This document shows positions 10,410-22,435 of a DNA stretch of 64,000 nt, piece after piece. The stretch is from Leucosporidium creatinivorum (lineage: Eukaryota > Basidiomycota > Microbotryomycetes > Leucosporidiales > Leucosporidiaceae): contig BCKL01000027.1 of the NCBI GenBank assembly GCA_001600635.1, forward strand, positions 273,289 to 337,288. The letters are read 5' to 3'. The translations under genes and the position numbers were made by a program. The notes beneath the pieces are model-generated. The model made no database searches. It was not told where the DNA came from and worked only from the letters and a program-made list of their open reading frames with translations. Numbering within the stretch: position 1 is the stretch's first letter; each line of letters begins with the position of its first letter.

Positions 10410-11875
10410 GCTCGAAGCGCGGTTCGGCGATGAAAGTTGAGGTCAAGGGAGCGGGGTCACTGACACCGAGGGAGCATGCGAGGTGGACGGAGGGGGTGAG
10501 TCGCTCTCATATCACTCTCACGACTGTTGTTGACCTTCCCTCGTCGCACAGTGCATTCCCTGAGGCGTTTTTCGAGGATCGACTTTCGGCGCTCGATTCG
10601 GCGACGGTCAAAGGAGCACAGAAGCTGCTCGCGAGAGATTTTCGTTCAGAATGACAGATGCTGCAGTATTGTATCTCACCCTCTCCTTGTACCGTGCGAG
10701 TCGAAACGAGGCCTGTGATGCGAGAGTGAGCGAAGGAGAGCAGCTCGGCGCAAGAGCCTGAGGTCGAGCGATGGACGACTTCCGCTCCTAGAGAGCCTGA
10801 CTTGCGTGCTGAAGTATTCAGGTCATGGTGAACATCTCTGCTCCCTGCTTGTAGCTTTACGGAACTCGCAGAACAAGCTACATCCCTCCTCGTAAGATGA
10901 CCGACGCCGCAGCGAGGAGAAGGGGGCAAAGGCCGACTTTGAGTGAATGAGGCTCTTGCTCCTGCCATCACCTCGACGTCTCGTCGGCTCGCTCGGCTAA
11001 AGCACACATCCTTATGAAGTCGTAGAGTGGGAGGCCGTCCTGCGCGAGATTGCCGAGGAGGTGAGCATCTTCTTTCTCGTTGGCGCTCTCGCTCTCGCTA
11101 ATCTCGGATCATTTTACAGGTTGCATGGACGGAAAGACGGATAGCTTCCCAGTAGACCCCACCACTTCAATCTCATCCCTCCCTTACGCCATCTCACCCC
11201 CTCCTCAAGCCATCGCCGAACCCTCTCCTGCCTTCTCCTCCTCACCCTCTCACCGCACTCTCTCGCCTCCCCTCCCACCCACACCTCTCCATCCCTCCTT
11301 TCCACCCCCCAGCACTCCCATCAAAGAGTTTCCTGACCCTTCACCTCGAATAGCTGACCTCTTGGCAACTCTACTTTTGATGCGCCGAGACTGGGGAGGA
11401 AGGGGGTGGGGATGGGTGGGAAGGGGGGATGGGGAGGGCGGGAAGATGGAGCAGGGGAGAGGGATGGATTTAGAGTGCTTTGGAGAGTGGGGAGCGGGCA
11501 GAGACGAGGGGAAAGGGGGAGGGAGGGTGGAGAGTTTGCAGCGGAGAGGAGAGCGAGCGCGAGGGAGATAGTGCGCTGTAGATGGGTTGCTGTAGCTGAA
11601 AGGTGTTCTAGAGCTGTGTATCGATGTCTCCAAGCTATCACTGATCTCCGATAGCTCACAGATTGCTGTCGAACGGCGAAGTTATCCTTCGGCGCCGAGC
11701 AGCTCTCCTCCGGCTCTACATCACTGTAGCTTCCTCAGGCATTCTTCAACAGCTGTGGCCGAGTGTAACACACTCTTTCGGCCTACAGGAAAGTGTTTCC
11801 TGACCTGTAGGGACTGCAATAGCACTGACAAGGCTTGGCGGCGAGAGCCAATTCGGGCGTTGCGTTGCGTTGCGC
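10410..11875 (+). repeat. Dispersed segmental repeat, copy A (MYND-gene 3' end + spacer + F-box-gene 3' end + flank)
   Basis: This segment starts in the last coding exon of a MYND-type gene: GSLTPREHARWTEG matches GMLTPKEHARWRDG near 41895. It keeps the gene's last intron (10496-10551) and the short final exon ending TGCATTCCCTGA. A spacer follows (near 10739-10930, containing CTACATCCCTCCTCGTAAGA and GACCGACGCCGCAGCGAGGA). Next comes only the tail of an F-box gene: an exon ending GAGGAG, an intron at 11061-11119 and a last exon GTTGCATGGACGG ending in a stop. The segment from about 11119 to 11875 matches the part downstream of copy C almost continuously. Neither gene is complete here, so these are gene remnants. 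Confidence 0.8.
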
Positions 11876-12240
11876 CGAGATTTGTGAGGAGGGGCGCGAG
11901 GTGGTGGTGGTGATGAGGCAGCCGGGGAGGATGGCGTGTAGTGGAGTGGAGGAGAGCGCTGCTGACTCCCGAGTCCAGTGCGCTACAGGAGCGGGAAGAG
12001 CTCGGCGAAAGGAGGAGGGAGGAGTCTGAGTCGGCGGAGGGGGGCTGAAATTGCAGACTGAGTGCAAGAGGAGACAGAGGCCGTTCAAAGCTCGCTGAAG
12101 CTGTACATAAGACCCGCTTGGAGCTGAGCCCCTCTTTTTCTGGCCAACTTGTGAGATTCGATTCGACCCCGCACCTCTGGCTCTCCTTCTCTTGTTCCAC
12201 CTCGCTCGTCTCCTAACGCTTTCGACTGTGCTGCAAAGGA

Positions 12241-12933
12241 ATGTTAGCACGTACACGACTACTCGCTCGACCTCTCCTCTCCTCGCACTGGACTCCCACT
12301 CCCTCTGCCATCGCTCGACCTCTCTCCCGCCCAGCTTCGACCTCCTCCAGCAGCACCAACAAGAAAGCCAAAGCACCTCAGAAATCTACTACACTCCGAG
12401 ACGAAGACATCCCCCATCAACTCATCACCCTCGTCGACCCTTCCACCTCGTCCCTCCTGCCCCCAGCATCACTGCACGACATCCTCGTCCAACTCGATCG
12501 TACACGTTTTACCATCGTCCTCGTCGACTCCAAGGCAGAGGTACCCGTCTGTAGGATAGTCGACAAGAAGGCCGAGTTCGAAAGGGCTAAGAGCAAGAAG
12601 AGCAAGCCTGTCGCCGGAGCTGGGGAGGGAGACGCGCCGCAACCCAAGGCCAAAGCACCTACAGGACCTCCTAAAGAAGTGCACTTGACTTGGGGTGTAA
12701 CGCCGCATGACCTGGGGCATAAGTTGTCTAAAGCGAGGGACTTCCTCGCGAAGGGCAGTCGAGTGGTCGTCGTGTTGAAGGATAAGAAGGGGGTGGAGAA
12801 AGTTGGAAAGGGGCAGCAAGCGAGTGTGGTGGGTAATGTAGGGGAGGCGTTGAAAGGTAGTGGAAGGCTGGTTAGAGAGCAGGGGAAGGGTGGGGAGTGG
12901 AGGGTCGAGTTCGCGCCGAGTGAAGGGCAGTAG
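12241..12933 (+). CDS. Mitochondrial translation initiation factor IF-3 (230 aa)
   Basis: A single exon. The N-terminus is rich in Arg, Leu and Ser without acidic residues (MLARTRLLARPLL), as in mitochondrial targeting peptides. The IF3 N-domain follows at about residues 55-115 (DEDIPHQLITLVDP, then FTIVLVDSKAEVPVCRIVD). After a Lys/Pro linker comes the C-domain (KEVHLTWGVTPHDLGHKLSK, ARDFLAKGSRVVVVL). IF3 binds the small ribosomal subunit, keeps subunits apart and checks start codon and initiator tRNA; fungal mitochondrial forms are distant from bacterial IF3 but keep these blocks. Yeast AIM23 is the likely counterpart, though I do not assign the symbol. It lies downstream of repeat copy A on the same strand. 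Confidence 0.88.
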   Translation: MLARTRLLARPLLSSHWTPTPSAIARPLSRPASTSSSSTNKKAKAPQKSTTLRDEDIPHQLITLVDPSTSSLLPPASLHDILVQLDRTRFTIVLVDSKAEVPVCRIVDKKAEFERAKSKKSKPVAGAGEGDAPQPKAKAPTGPPKEVHLTWGVTPHDLGHKLSKARDFLAKGSRVVVVLKDKKGVEKVGKGQQASVVGNVGEALKGSGRLVREQGKGGEWRVEFAPSEGQ

Positions 12934-13598
12934 TAGAGGTGAGTCTCGGGGGTGGAGAGCTGGTGGAGGAGGAGGAGTGCTCATCGTTTGCTTGCGTCCT
13001 GTGCAGAAGAGTGACGCTCAATTCAGCATCCATTGAGCGAGATCCAGCTTCGGCGGATCCTTCATCGCCGAGGTCGAGCGAGAGCGTCGCTGAGCGGCAG
13101 ACAAGAGAGCCAAGGGACGGCCAAATGAGCTAGGATGCCCTGCGTTGCTCTTCTACAGCTCTAGGGACGTGCAGCCTCCCCTGCTGTGGACGAGAGCACG
13201 CAAGGCGACCTTCGGCGATGGCAGCCAGGGGTCGGTCGGCGCAAGGTCTCTGCGAGCGAAACCGAGGCTGCAGTGCTCTAGAAATGCTGTCTGATCCTGC
13301 TTGGTAGCAGAGCAGTGAGGTGCAAGTCACGTGTTTCGTCCAAGTACAAGTCCCAAACAGACGATCCCTCCCCCCCTTCCTCGGCTTGTCAGTCTCCTTG
13401 CTCCTGTGCTACATTTTTCACTCGGCTTTCTCCATTCTCGACATCTGTAGGCGACGGCCGAGCATCAAAAGCTACGTTAGGATCGACTATCGCTGTACCC
13501 GACTAGGCCTCATGCACTAGAGCAGCCTCTTACGCGCATCACTCAACTCGACCCTCTCCCACTCCTCCCTCCCGCCAGCTCGGCATAGTAGGCTCGCT
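12934..13598. other. Intergenic between IF-3 and MPS1 genes
   Basis: About 660 bases: 3' flank of the IF-3 gene and promoter of MPS1. No RNA gene, repeat or supported small gene seen. Confidence 0.4.
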
Positions 13599-16500
13599 AT
13601 GGCTCAGCCTTCGACGCCCGGAGGACGTACAGGATCCTCTACACTAGTGGGCAAGCTGTTCAACAAGCTGCGTACGCCCAATTCGTCGTCGCCTCTCTCC
13701 TCGTCGTCAAACAACAGCACCAGCAACAGCCGCACCTCATCGCGCTCCCCTTCCCCTTCCATCTCCCTCCGACGCTCCTCCTCTCGCTCTTCGTTTCATT
13801 GCTTGGGATCAGGGCCTTCCTCTACTTCCCTACACTCCAACGCATCCTCCTCGACCCTCCCACTCGCAACCGCGTTGAACGGCCTCAGCTCCTCAGCCTC
13901 AGGCTCACAGGACGACGATTCAGACCTCGAACTCCCTCAATTCGAATCAGACTTTCTCAAGAACCTACAGAGGAGTACAGGAGAGCGCATCACCGTCGGC
14001 AACGCTTCGCCTTACTCTACCCAACTCGACGCGACGACGCAAAGACCCTCGCTCGATCAACGGCGTCGAGCGGGCTCACCGCGCTCTTCGTTGGACACGG
14101 AAGCACCTACTACGAGGTCCAAATCTACCTTCCTTAGCAGAAGCGCCACCTCCTCCTCCACTTCAACCGAGGCCGCACCGCCCAAATCGTCCCTCGGCAG
14201 GACTTGGGCCAAAGGACGAGATGCTCTGACCGGCGCGTCGAGCAGACGTGCGGCCGATGCGAAGAGTATCAAGAGTAAGGGGGAGAGCGCTAGTGAGGGC
14301 GAGGAGGAGGATCGGACGGTCAATGCGGTGAGTTTGAGTCTCGCCGCCGAGCCCGAGCTTCCCAATGTTTGAGGATGCAAGGAAGGGGCGTGTAGGGCTG
14401 TAGAGTGGAGCTAACTCTCTTCCGCCGTATCTGATTGAACAGGTCATCAAATCCCCACCCATGCTCGGCGCTTCTCTCCCCCCGTCTTCGACCACCTCGA
14501 CCACCTCAGCCCGTCCCCGAATCCCCTCCTCCACCGCCACCTCTTCCGCTCTCTCCTCCTCCCAGCCCGCCTCATCCACCTCGCTAGAGACCACCACTCC
14601 CGGTCTACCGCGCCAAGGTCTCCTCGGGAAAGCTACGGGAACATGGCTCGAGCGCACGGCGAGGAGTGGAGCGGCTGCTGCCGGGGAAGGGAGGAAGGTC
14701 GCGAGGAGGGCGCAGAGGGCTCCGCCGACGCAGGTGGCTAGTGAGGTTCCGTCGGTGATGAGTGGGAGTGAGATGGAGGATAACGGAGGTGGTGCAAGCC
14801 AGAGCGAGACTTGTAAGCTCTCGGCTTCTTCTTCTCGGCGTCTCTTCCGGCGGTAGCTAACCCTCCCATGCACTCCACAGCACCCGACCATCCCGCACCT
14901 CTCCCTCCTTCCTCCACTTCCCACCTCTCCAACCCCCGCCGCCCACCCACCTCCCCCGTCATGCACGGCCGCTCGCGCTCCGAGCTGACCCCCTCGTCCC
15001 CCCGCATGGAAGGCGTCCCACCGCAAGGATCCTCCACTCGGGAATCCTCGACCGTGACTATCTCCTCGCGCGATTACCTCCGGAAGCATCAACTCGTCGG
15101 GGATGATGTCGGCGCGGGGATTGGGTTGGGGAGGCCGAGCAGCTCGCTCGCTGGGAGTTATGGCAGGAGACCGTCCGAGGGGAGTGAGACGAGTCCCGGG
15201 GCGTATGAGTTGGGCGTGCAGAGGCCAGGGAGCGCTATGTCTGGTTCACTCAGGTCGAGGAACCCCAGCCACGGCTCGCACGCGCAGATGCAGCCTCAGT
15301 CGTCGGCGGCGCTGCGGCAGAGGATGCTCTACTCTTCCTCCTCGTCGGCCAACGCCTCTCCCGACCTCCTCTCTTCTTCCCAAACTCCTTCACCTTCCCT
15401 CTCCTCCTCCACCTCGACCTCCCAACCCTCCTACCGCCTCCCCTCCTCCGGCTCCTCCTCCCTCTCCTCCTCCTCCCAAGACCGCGAGCAACGTCGCAAA
15501 GAAGTGATGGAGGAGACCGCCTCCCGTCTCTCCCACGCCCAAGACCCTCCCTCCACCACGACCACGACCACGCGAGACGAACGCCGAACCTCCCCCAAAA
15601 TGGTCCCCTACGCCAAGCGCAACTCGCTCGCTGGCAATTCGTCGGGCGAGTTGGACTTTGGGAGTAGCGCGATCGCCTCCAGTCGATCTGCGGGAGGAGC
15701 GAGTCTGTCGAGGAGCGCGAGTGGAGCGACGCTCAATGGCTCGACCGGCAGGGGCGAGGAGGCGACGATGCAGCCGACGATTCGGCCGGGGAGTAGTACC
15801 GCTATGTATCGGGATCGGGATCGAGAGGAGCCCCAGCAGCAGCAGGCGAGGCCGAGGATCGGCCAGTCGGCGTCGTTCGTCGCTCAGCAGCAGCGGGAGC
15901 GACAGGCTCAGGCTCAGGCTCAGGCTCAGGCGCAGGCGCAGGAGGAAGAGGCGTACCATCCCCCGAGGGCGGGGTCCGCGATGTCGTCCTATGGGGACGA
16001 GAACGACTACCGCCCCCACCCTCAACAGCAGCAGCAGCAGGCTCAGGCCGTTCCCTTCCCCTCCGCTTCGGCGAGAACTCCCCTCGCCGAGACGTACCGC
16101 GCCAATCCCGCTCCTCCTCCTCCTCCTCCTCAACACCAGCAGAACGGCTACCCCAAAGAGCGCATCTCCGTCGACCACTACGCTCCACAACAGCAGCGCC
16201 AACCCTCCCCTCCCTCGCTCGACCCCCAGCCTCAGCAGCAATACTCGATGCCCCCACCCCACCAGAGCATGTCCACCGCCACTCCGTCGATGACGCACCA
16301 GCAGCAACATTATGTTGGTCAGCAGGTCTCGGAGCAGAGGTTTCAGCAGCCGTATCAGCAGGGAGGAGGGCAGCAGACGCCCATGTATGCTGGTGGACTG
16401 GGGGGAGGAGGGATGGGCCAGCAGGAGTATCAGGTGCCGATTCAGAAACCGGTCAAGAAGGGGCCGGCGGTGATTGTGGTGAGTTTCGAGCAGTTTGGGG

Positions 16501-18182
16501 CGACGAGGTGGGCGGAGCTGAGGAGGCGCCGAGAGTCGAGCTGACGTCTGTCCTCCTTCTTCGTCTCGCCCTTCGTCCCTGCCACCCTCCGACTCGTTTC
16601 GCCCCCTCTCTTCCCCTCCCCCGCGCGGCTTCCCATCTCCTCCGCTCTCCTCCCTCCTCACTCCCAGGTCAACGGCAAGCCCTACGCCCGCGCCGGTATT
16701 CTCGGCAAGGGCGGTTCCAGTCGCGTCTACCGCGTGTTGGACGAGAAGAACAACCTCTTCGCCATCAAGAAGGTCGACATCTCCAAGAATGACGCCGAGT
16801 CGAGGGCGAGCTTCATCAACGAGATTCATTTGCTCGAGAAGTTGAGGGGGAACGCGCAGATTATTCGACTGGTCGACTCGGAGATTAATGATACGAAGAA
16901 GGTGCTGTTGATGGTGAGTCTTGTCGAGTTGACTTTCTTGAGCGATGAAGGAGAGGAGAGCCGAGCTGACCGCATCTTCGCCCATCTCGCAACAGGTCAT
17001 GGAAGTCGGCGAGACGGACCTCAACAACCTCTTGATCGAGCATTCGGGCAAGGCCATCAGCATGAACTTCATTCGCTACATCTGGGAGCAAGTGAGTCGA
17101 GTCGAGCTGGCTTCTCTCTTCGCCGATCGCTGATCGCTGACCTCGCTCTCTCTCCTCGCCCCTCGCTCGCAACAGATGCTCGAAGCGGTCCAAGTCATCC
17201 ACGACGAAAACGTCGTGCACACGGACCTCAAGCCCGCCAACTTTGTCCTCGTCAAGGGCCGGCTCAAGCTCATCGACTTTGGCATCTCCAAGGCCATCGC
17301 CAACGATACGACCAACATTGGGAGGGATCAGCAGATTGGGACGGCTAATTATATGCCGCCCGAAGCGTTGATTGATTCGGGGTTGGGAAGGGATGGCAAG
17401 AGGTTGATGAAGGTGGGTTTCGAGGCTCGGTTCGAGCGAGCAGAGCGCGGTGTGAAGAGCAAGGATGGACCGCTGACGTTCCTCTCCCCTTTCTTCTCCT
17501 CCCCTCCCCTTCACTCTCGCCCTCTCACGCGCCTCTGTGCTTCGTCCTCTCCTACTACAGCTCGGCCGAGCCGCCGACGTCTGGTCCCTCGGCTGCATCC
17601 TCCACCAAATGGTCTACGGCCGCACCCCCTTCTCCCACCTGCGCGACGTCTCGCACAAGATCATGGCCATCCAGAACCCTCGGCACGTCATCCAATTCGC
17701 CGACTTCAGCTGTCCCGTCGATGAGCGAGGGGTCGAGAAGAAGGAGCTTGAGGTTAGGGTCGGAGAGGAGGTCAAGGAGACTATGAGGAGTTGTTTGAGG
17801 TTTCATCAGAGGGAGAGGATGACTATTCCGGAGCTGTTGGTCGCGCCGTTCTTGAGAGGGGAGGGGAGGAGAGGAGAGTCGGCGGGCAGGGAGGACAGCA
17901 AGAAGTCGGGTGAGTCGATGGCGATGGGCGACGAATGACGAGCAATTACTGACCCTCTTTTTTTGGTGCAGACCTCCCCACCATCGACGACGAGACGATG
18001 CAGGCTCTCCTCAAGCGCGTTTCGAAAATGCTCACCGGCGAGGCGCTCGAGGCCAACCAAGGTCGTCAACTCTCCGCCGTGAGCCTCCTTCCTCGTCTCG
18101 CCTAGTCTCGAGCGACTCGCTGACCGCTTTTCGTCGACAGAAACTCATGAACGAGCTCCGAGCAACTCAGGCCTCGGTCTAA
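13599..18182 (+). CDS. MPS1: Dual-specificity protein kinase Mps1/TTK (1257 aa)
   Basis: Nine exons: 13599-14327, 14443-14812, 14881-16478, 16668-16913, 16996-17091, 17176-17412, 17561-17909, 17972-18078 and 18141-18182. The first 900 residues are disordered, with Ser-rich, Gln-rich and QA-repeat tracts. The kinase domain follows: glycine loop GKGGSSRVYRV, AIKKVD, the catalytic loop HTDLKPANFVL, DFGISKA, an activation segment with GTANYMPPEA, and DVWSLGCILHQMVYGRTPF. HTDLKPANF and the TANYMPPEA stretch are typical of Mps1, which recruits checkpoint proteins to kinetochores and acts in spindle pole duplication. The intron before the kinase domain (189 nt) is long for this genome. After the kinase domain a short tail ends at the TAA at 18180. 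Confidence 0.94.
15903..15941 (+). repeat. In-frame CAGGCT hexamer repeat (Gln-Ala tract) in MPS1
   Basis: Hexamers CAGGCT, then CAGGCG, encode a run of alternating Gln and Ala in the disordered part of Mps1. Poly-Gln runs (CAG-type) and a poly-Pro run (CTC-type, near 16111-16130) follow. Such tracts commonly vary in length between strains. Confidence 0.85.
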
Positions 18183-18599
18183 CGCTTCCTCCCTCCCCTT
18201 CGCATCCCACTCATTCCCATCGGACCTCGACTCATACCACCCCCCTTCGCTCTTTCGCTGTAACCCCCATTTTTCTATACACATCTTTGTTCTCAGTTTA
18301 GGCTTAGGTTTCTCGGACGCTCTCGCTCTCTCTTTGCTCGGGCAATGCCTCGCGCGCGCGCTTGTGCATGTTTTGTGTAGTTCTTGTGGATCGGAAAACA
18401 TCCCCATTTGATTGGAGATGGAGGCGAGAACGAAAGAGGGAGGGGAGAGCGAGCGACCAGACAGAGCGAGTCCGAGATCGCGCTTGATCAACCCCGAACC
18501 GAGCAGTGCGTGCAGGCTCGCGGTATCGGACAGTACGACATCCCGGTAGGTCGAGACGACGTACGCTACCTTGCGGCGCGGTCCTGTCCACGAGAACGA

Positions 18600-19445
18600 T
18601 GGAGGAGCGTGCAGTAGACCCTGCCGACGCTTCTCGGCGATGGCTCTCGGCGAGGCAGATACGACGTAACACACGCTGAGATTGAATGCGCAAAGTCTAT
18701 TGTGAAGCTACCCATTCTTCTGTCCAAGCGACCTGTAGAGCGAGGTTTTCGGTTAGCGAGGACGTCGAGGACAACAGAAGCGACGGGCTCACCTCCTCGC
18801 CGACCTCCTCCAGACCAACTTCTGCTGCTGAAGTGAGGTCGTCCGTCCGTGTTGACATGGCGTGGAGGAAGAGGAGCAAGTTTTGGCGCAGGGAGGGTGA
18901 AGGAGGGCTGGCGAGAGGGAGGAGGATGTGCTGTAGGATCGTAGAGCTGAGCTGTCCTGTAGCCTGTGCTGTAGCCGAGCAAGTCGACGATACGGGGAGC
19001 GAGATGAGGTGATGGCAGGAGCAAGAGCCTCGTTTCGCTCGGAGTCGGCCTTTCTCCCCTTCTCCTCGCTGCGGCGTCGGTCGGCTTGAGGAGGGATGTA
19101 GCTTGCTCTGCGAGTTCCGTAAAGCTACAAGCAGGGAGCAGAGATGCACACCATGAGCTGAATACTTCAGCATGCAACTCAGGCTCACTAGGAGCGGAAG
19201 TCGCCCATCGCTCGACCTGCTTGCGCCGAGCTGCTCTCCTTCGCTCACTCTCGCATCACAGGCCTCGTTTCGACTCGCACGGTACAAGGAAAGGGTGAGG
19301 TACTACTGCAATATCTGCCGTCCCGAACAACAATCTCTCGCGAGTTATTTCCGTGCTCCTCGACCGTCGCCGAATTGAGCGCCGAAAGCGGGATCTCGAG
19401 AAACGCCTCAGGGAATGCACTGTGCGACGGGAGAGGGTCAGAGTA
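18600..19445 (-). repeat. Dispersed segmental repeat, copy B (reverse orientation)
   Basis: Read on the minus strand from 19445, it begins inside the last intron of a MYND-type gene, keeps the acceptor CGCACAG and the final exon TGCATTCCCTGA, and passes through the same spacer as copy A. It ends with the 3' end of an F-box gene: an exon ending LEEVGEE, a 60-nt intron (18733-18792) and a last exon VAWTEEWVASQ followed by a stop. Similarity to copies A and C continues to about 18600 (AGAGCCATCGCCGA). Copies A and B are closer to each other in the spacer than to C and D. It sits just past the 3' flank of MPS1. Confidence 0.75.
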
Positions 19446-19768
19446 AATGCTCAGGTAGCCCGGCAATGCCACACGCAGCTCACTCGACGACATTCTGCAC
19501 TCGTCTGAGCCGGCGAGCAGTCTTCGCCGAGCTCCCACGCTGCCTGCTCTCCAGTCTAAACCTGCTCAGTGACATGCTGAAACTGCTTATTGTCATTCTA
19601 TTAAACCGAGTATGATGTGTGACTGCTTCTATAGTGAGTGCGTGGGTGGTATGGGAAGAGAGTGAAACGACGAGGGAGGGGTAAAATGCCGAGGGCTAAG
19701 CGGAAGGGTTGAGAGGGTGTAGAGAGGTAGCGAATTATGTGCAGAGAAAGTGAAAGAAGTCCTCCTGC

Positions 19769-22435
19769 TTATTCGTCTGGACGGACGATGCTGTAGAACG
19801 GGAAGAGGGAAGTCAGCGAGGTGCTCGGCGGAGGTCTCGCGCGGGTTCTCGCCCATGAAGGGTTCGAGGCGACTGAGAGGGAAGTGGGAGGAGCAAGATA
19901 GTGACGCAAAGACGTACGCATTCTTCGACAACGCGCGAATCTTCTTGCCGTATTTCATCAGGAGGAAGGGGACGGGGACGAAAAGGAGAGCGAGGCCGGC
20001 CAGCAGGCCTGAAGCGCCTGGTGTACTGAGTTTACGGTACATCTGACCAGCGAAGAGTGGGAAGCCTAGGAAGGGGACAAAGATAGGTTAGTAGTGTGCT
20101 TAGGCTCGGAGTTGGGCTCGGTAGCGCCGTCGCCGAGCATCGTCGCTCTACCCTCGAGACCCGACAACGCAAGGGCCGGATGGAAGCCTTGATCTCGACT
20201 CACCAGCTCCGAATGTCGATCGCACTACCGTGTTGATGGCGAGAGCCGAGGCAGCGTTCATGAGGTAGCAGTCGATCAAGTACTGAGGAAGAGGAAGAGC
20301 TCAGTCAGCTTGCTGTCGAGGGTAGAGACGCCGTAGAGGCTGCTGGAGGGGATTAGAAGCGGTGAACACTGTGTATGATACTCACGTTGAAGCAGGCGAG
20401 GAAGACGAAGCTGTGGGAGCGTACGGCGGTCAATTCTGGCGTGCGCCGAGCACGGGGGGGAGGTCCACTCACAGAACGCAGCCTCCCAACAGCCAGATTC
20501 CGATGATGGGCCCAGCAATAGACAAATGGGGGTAAGAGGTGAATGCGACGATTAAGATAGCGACCACCATCAAAGGTGCAGCGTAGGCGAGCGCCTTGAG
20601 GCGAACCTCTGGTGGGACTGAGCGACCGTTGAGCGAGTGGTGAATCTTCTTGTAGTCGGGGTTGAAGTAGAAGATGTAGAGGAGGACGGCGCAGACACCA
20701 CCGAAGAGGAGGGCGAGGAACACGAGTCCAGCCTCGCCGGCGTTGAGACCGTGCTGCTGGACGAAGATGATGGGGATGGCCTCGAAGAGCAGGTAGCTGT
20801 GAGAGGGCGAGTCAGCTACATGCCTTGCGATAGACTAGCCGAGCGTAGAACATACACAATGCCGTAGACGAAGGACACTGTGAGAGAGCGAGTCAGCTAC
20901 AGATCTCAAGGCTGAGAGGATCGGTCGCGAGGCAGAGAGGCGCCGAGCTCGTCTTCTTGACTCTCCTCTGCCCCCTTCGTCCGACCGTGCAGCACAACTC
21001 ACTGTAAAGGGTGATGACAGCAAGCATGGGCTCCTGTACAATCATACGGAAGGGCTTGAGGACGGTTCGGTCGAGGACTTGCGAGGCGGTCTCCTTGGCT
21101 CCGTTTCCCTCGAGAGCGGCGTGGTAGCGAGTGTCACCAGACTCCTTGCGAACACGCTTGGCCTCCTTGTAGAGGATGTAGGGGACGTAGGTCTCGGGGA
21201 GGATGACGAGGATGGCGATGAAGCATACTCCGGCGAAGACTGCGAAACGGCGCCGAGGTCAGTGGGAGATCTTAAAAGCGGTAGAGAGATGTAGCTTACT
21301 CGTCAACACCCAAAAGATCCAGCGGAAGTTGGTGCCGGTAACATACATGTAACCCGAGATGATGGGAGCGAGCGCCGGACCCGCGAAAGGCATGAGGGCG
21401 AAGATTGCGAGGGCATCACCACGCTGGTCGGGTCCCCAAAGGTCGGCGATGACTCCTCCCGAGTTGGTGAGAGGTGCAGCAGCGAAGATGCCACCGAGGA
21501 AGCGGAAGACGATCAGACTTCCAATGTTCGGCGCTGTAGAGAAGAGGGCCGTCAGCTCGGCCGGCTTGAGGCTGGGCGAGATAGCAACGTACAAAGAGCG
21601 GCTCCAATTTGGAAGCAGAAGTACGGGATCCAGCTGCCGATGAAGACGAGGCGGCGACCATATCGCTCGGAGAGAGGTCCCCAGACTGCGAAAGAGGGCG
21701 ACAGGTCAGCTCGGGCGGTTCGGATACGGTGGCTAGAGACGTACGGAGAGGTCCAACACAGTATCCGGCAACGAAGACTGTACAGAGGAAGGAGGACAGA
21801 AGAGCGAAGTTGGTCAGAGAGCTGAGTCGGTCGACGGGTGCCTGGTCGGAGGCGGCGAGAGAGCGATGCGAGGCTGGGGAAGGGAGAAAGGTGCAGTGCA
21901 AGGAGAAAAAAACTCACTGGAGATGAGGAGGATGCCGACCTCTTCAGAGACGCCGTAGTGAGCGATGATGGCAGGAATCAAGTTGGAGGGAGCCGACGAG
22001 GCGAAAGCTGTGAGGGGAGGGGCTGATGTCAGCGGCATCTCGGTGGAGGTGGAGAGAGGCGGCAAACTCACTGGCATTGAGCACGAGGAGACCGGCGAAT
22101 CCAGTGAGCGCCCAGCGATATGTAGTGTTCCAGGTGTGAGGGTTGAGGTGCTCCCTGCCCTTCAGAGTAACGAGGAACTCGTCCTCCGGCGCCGCAGGTG
22201 CTGCCACCTGCTTCTCGCTCTTCTCCTGCGCTCCTGCTTCGATATCGACCTCGGCCAGGGTGGCAGTAGAGTGGTTGGACGACGTTTCAGCGATGGGTGC
22301 TGGGCGAGAAGCGGAGGGCGCCATGGCGGTGAAGGGCGGGTTGCGAGAGGATGCCGAAGCTGAGCGCTGGCGAGAGAGCTCAGCGGCGGAGTGCTCCTGC
22401 GAGGCAGTACGGGCGAGTGATTCCCCTTCGAACAT
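19769..22435 (-). CDS. MFS drug/polyamine-type transporter, DHA1-like (556 aa)
   Basis: Twelve exons on the minus strand: 22435-22072, 22007-21918, 21777-21745, 21685-21593, 21533-21300, 21239-21003, 20877-20856, 20796-20473, 20410-20386, 20282-20204, 20065-19918 and 19790-19769. All phases agree, and three exons are only 22-25 nt. After a cytosolic N-terminus with a short NPHTW-type motif come 12 predicted membrane segments. The A-motif loop GPLSERYGRRLVF and the motif-C region FAGPALAPIISGY place it in the DHA1 proton antiporters (Flu1, Tpo families). It likely exports drugs, polyamines or related compounds across the plasma membrane; the substrate is unknown. An in-frame ATG at 22606 would add 57 residues, but the 22435 start gives the usual N-terminus. 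Confidence 0.92.

Noticed and set aside
15390-17072. 560-codon antisense frame across MPS1
   Set aside because: Shadow of Gln/Pro/Ser-rich repeats and the kinase exons; rich in Arg, Leu and Gly as expected from GC-rich antisense.
18566-19177. Open frames inside repeat copy B as a gene
   Set aside because: They are antisense or out-of-frame pieces of the MYND/spacer/F-box block; no complete gene is present.
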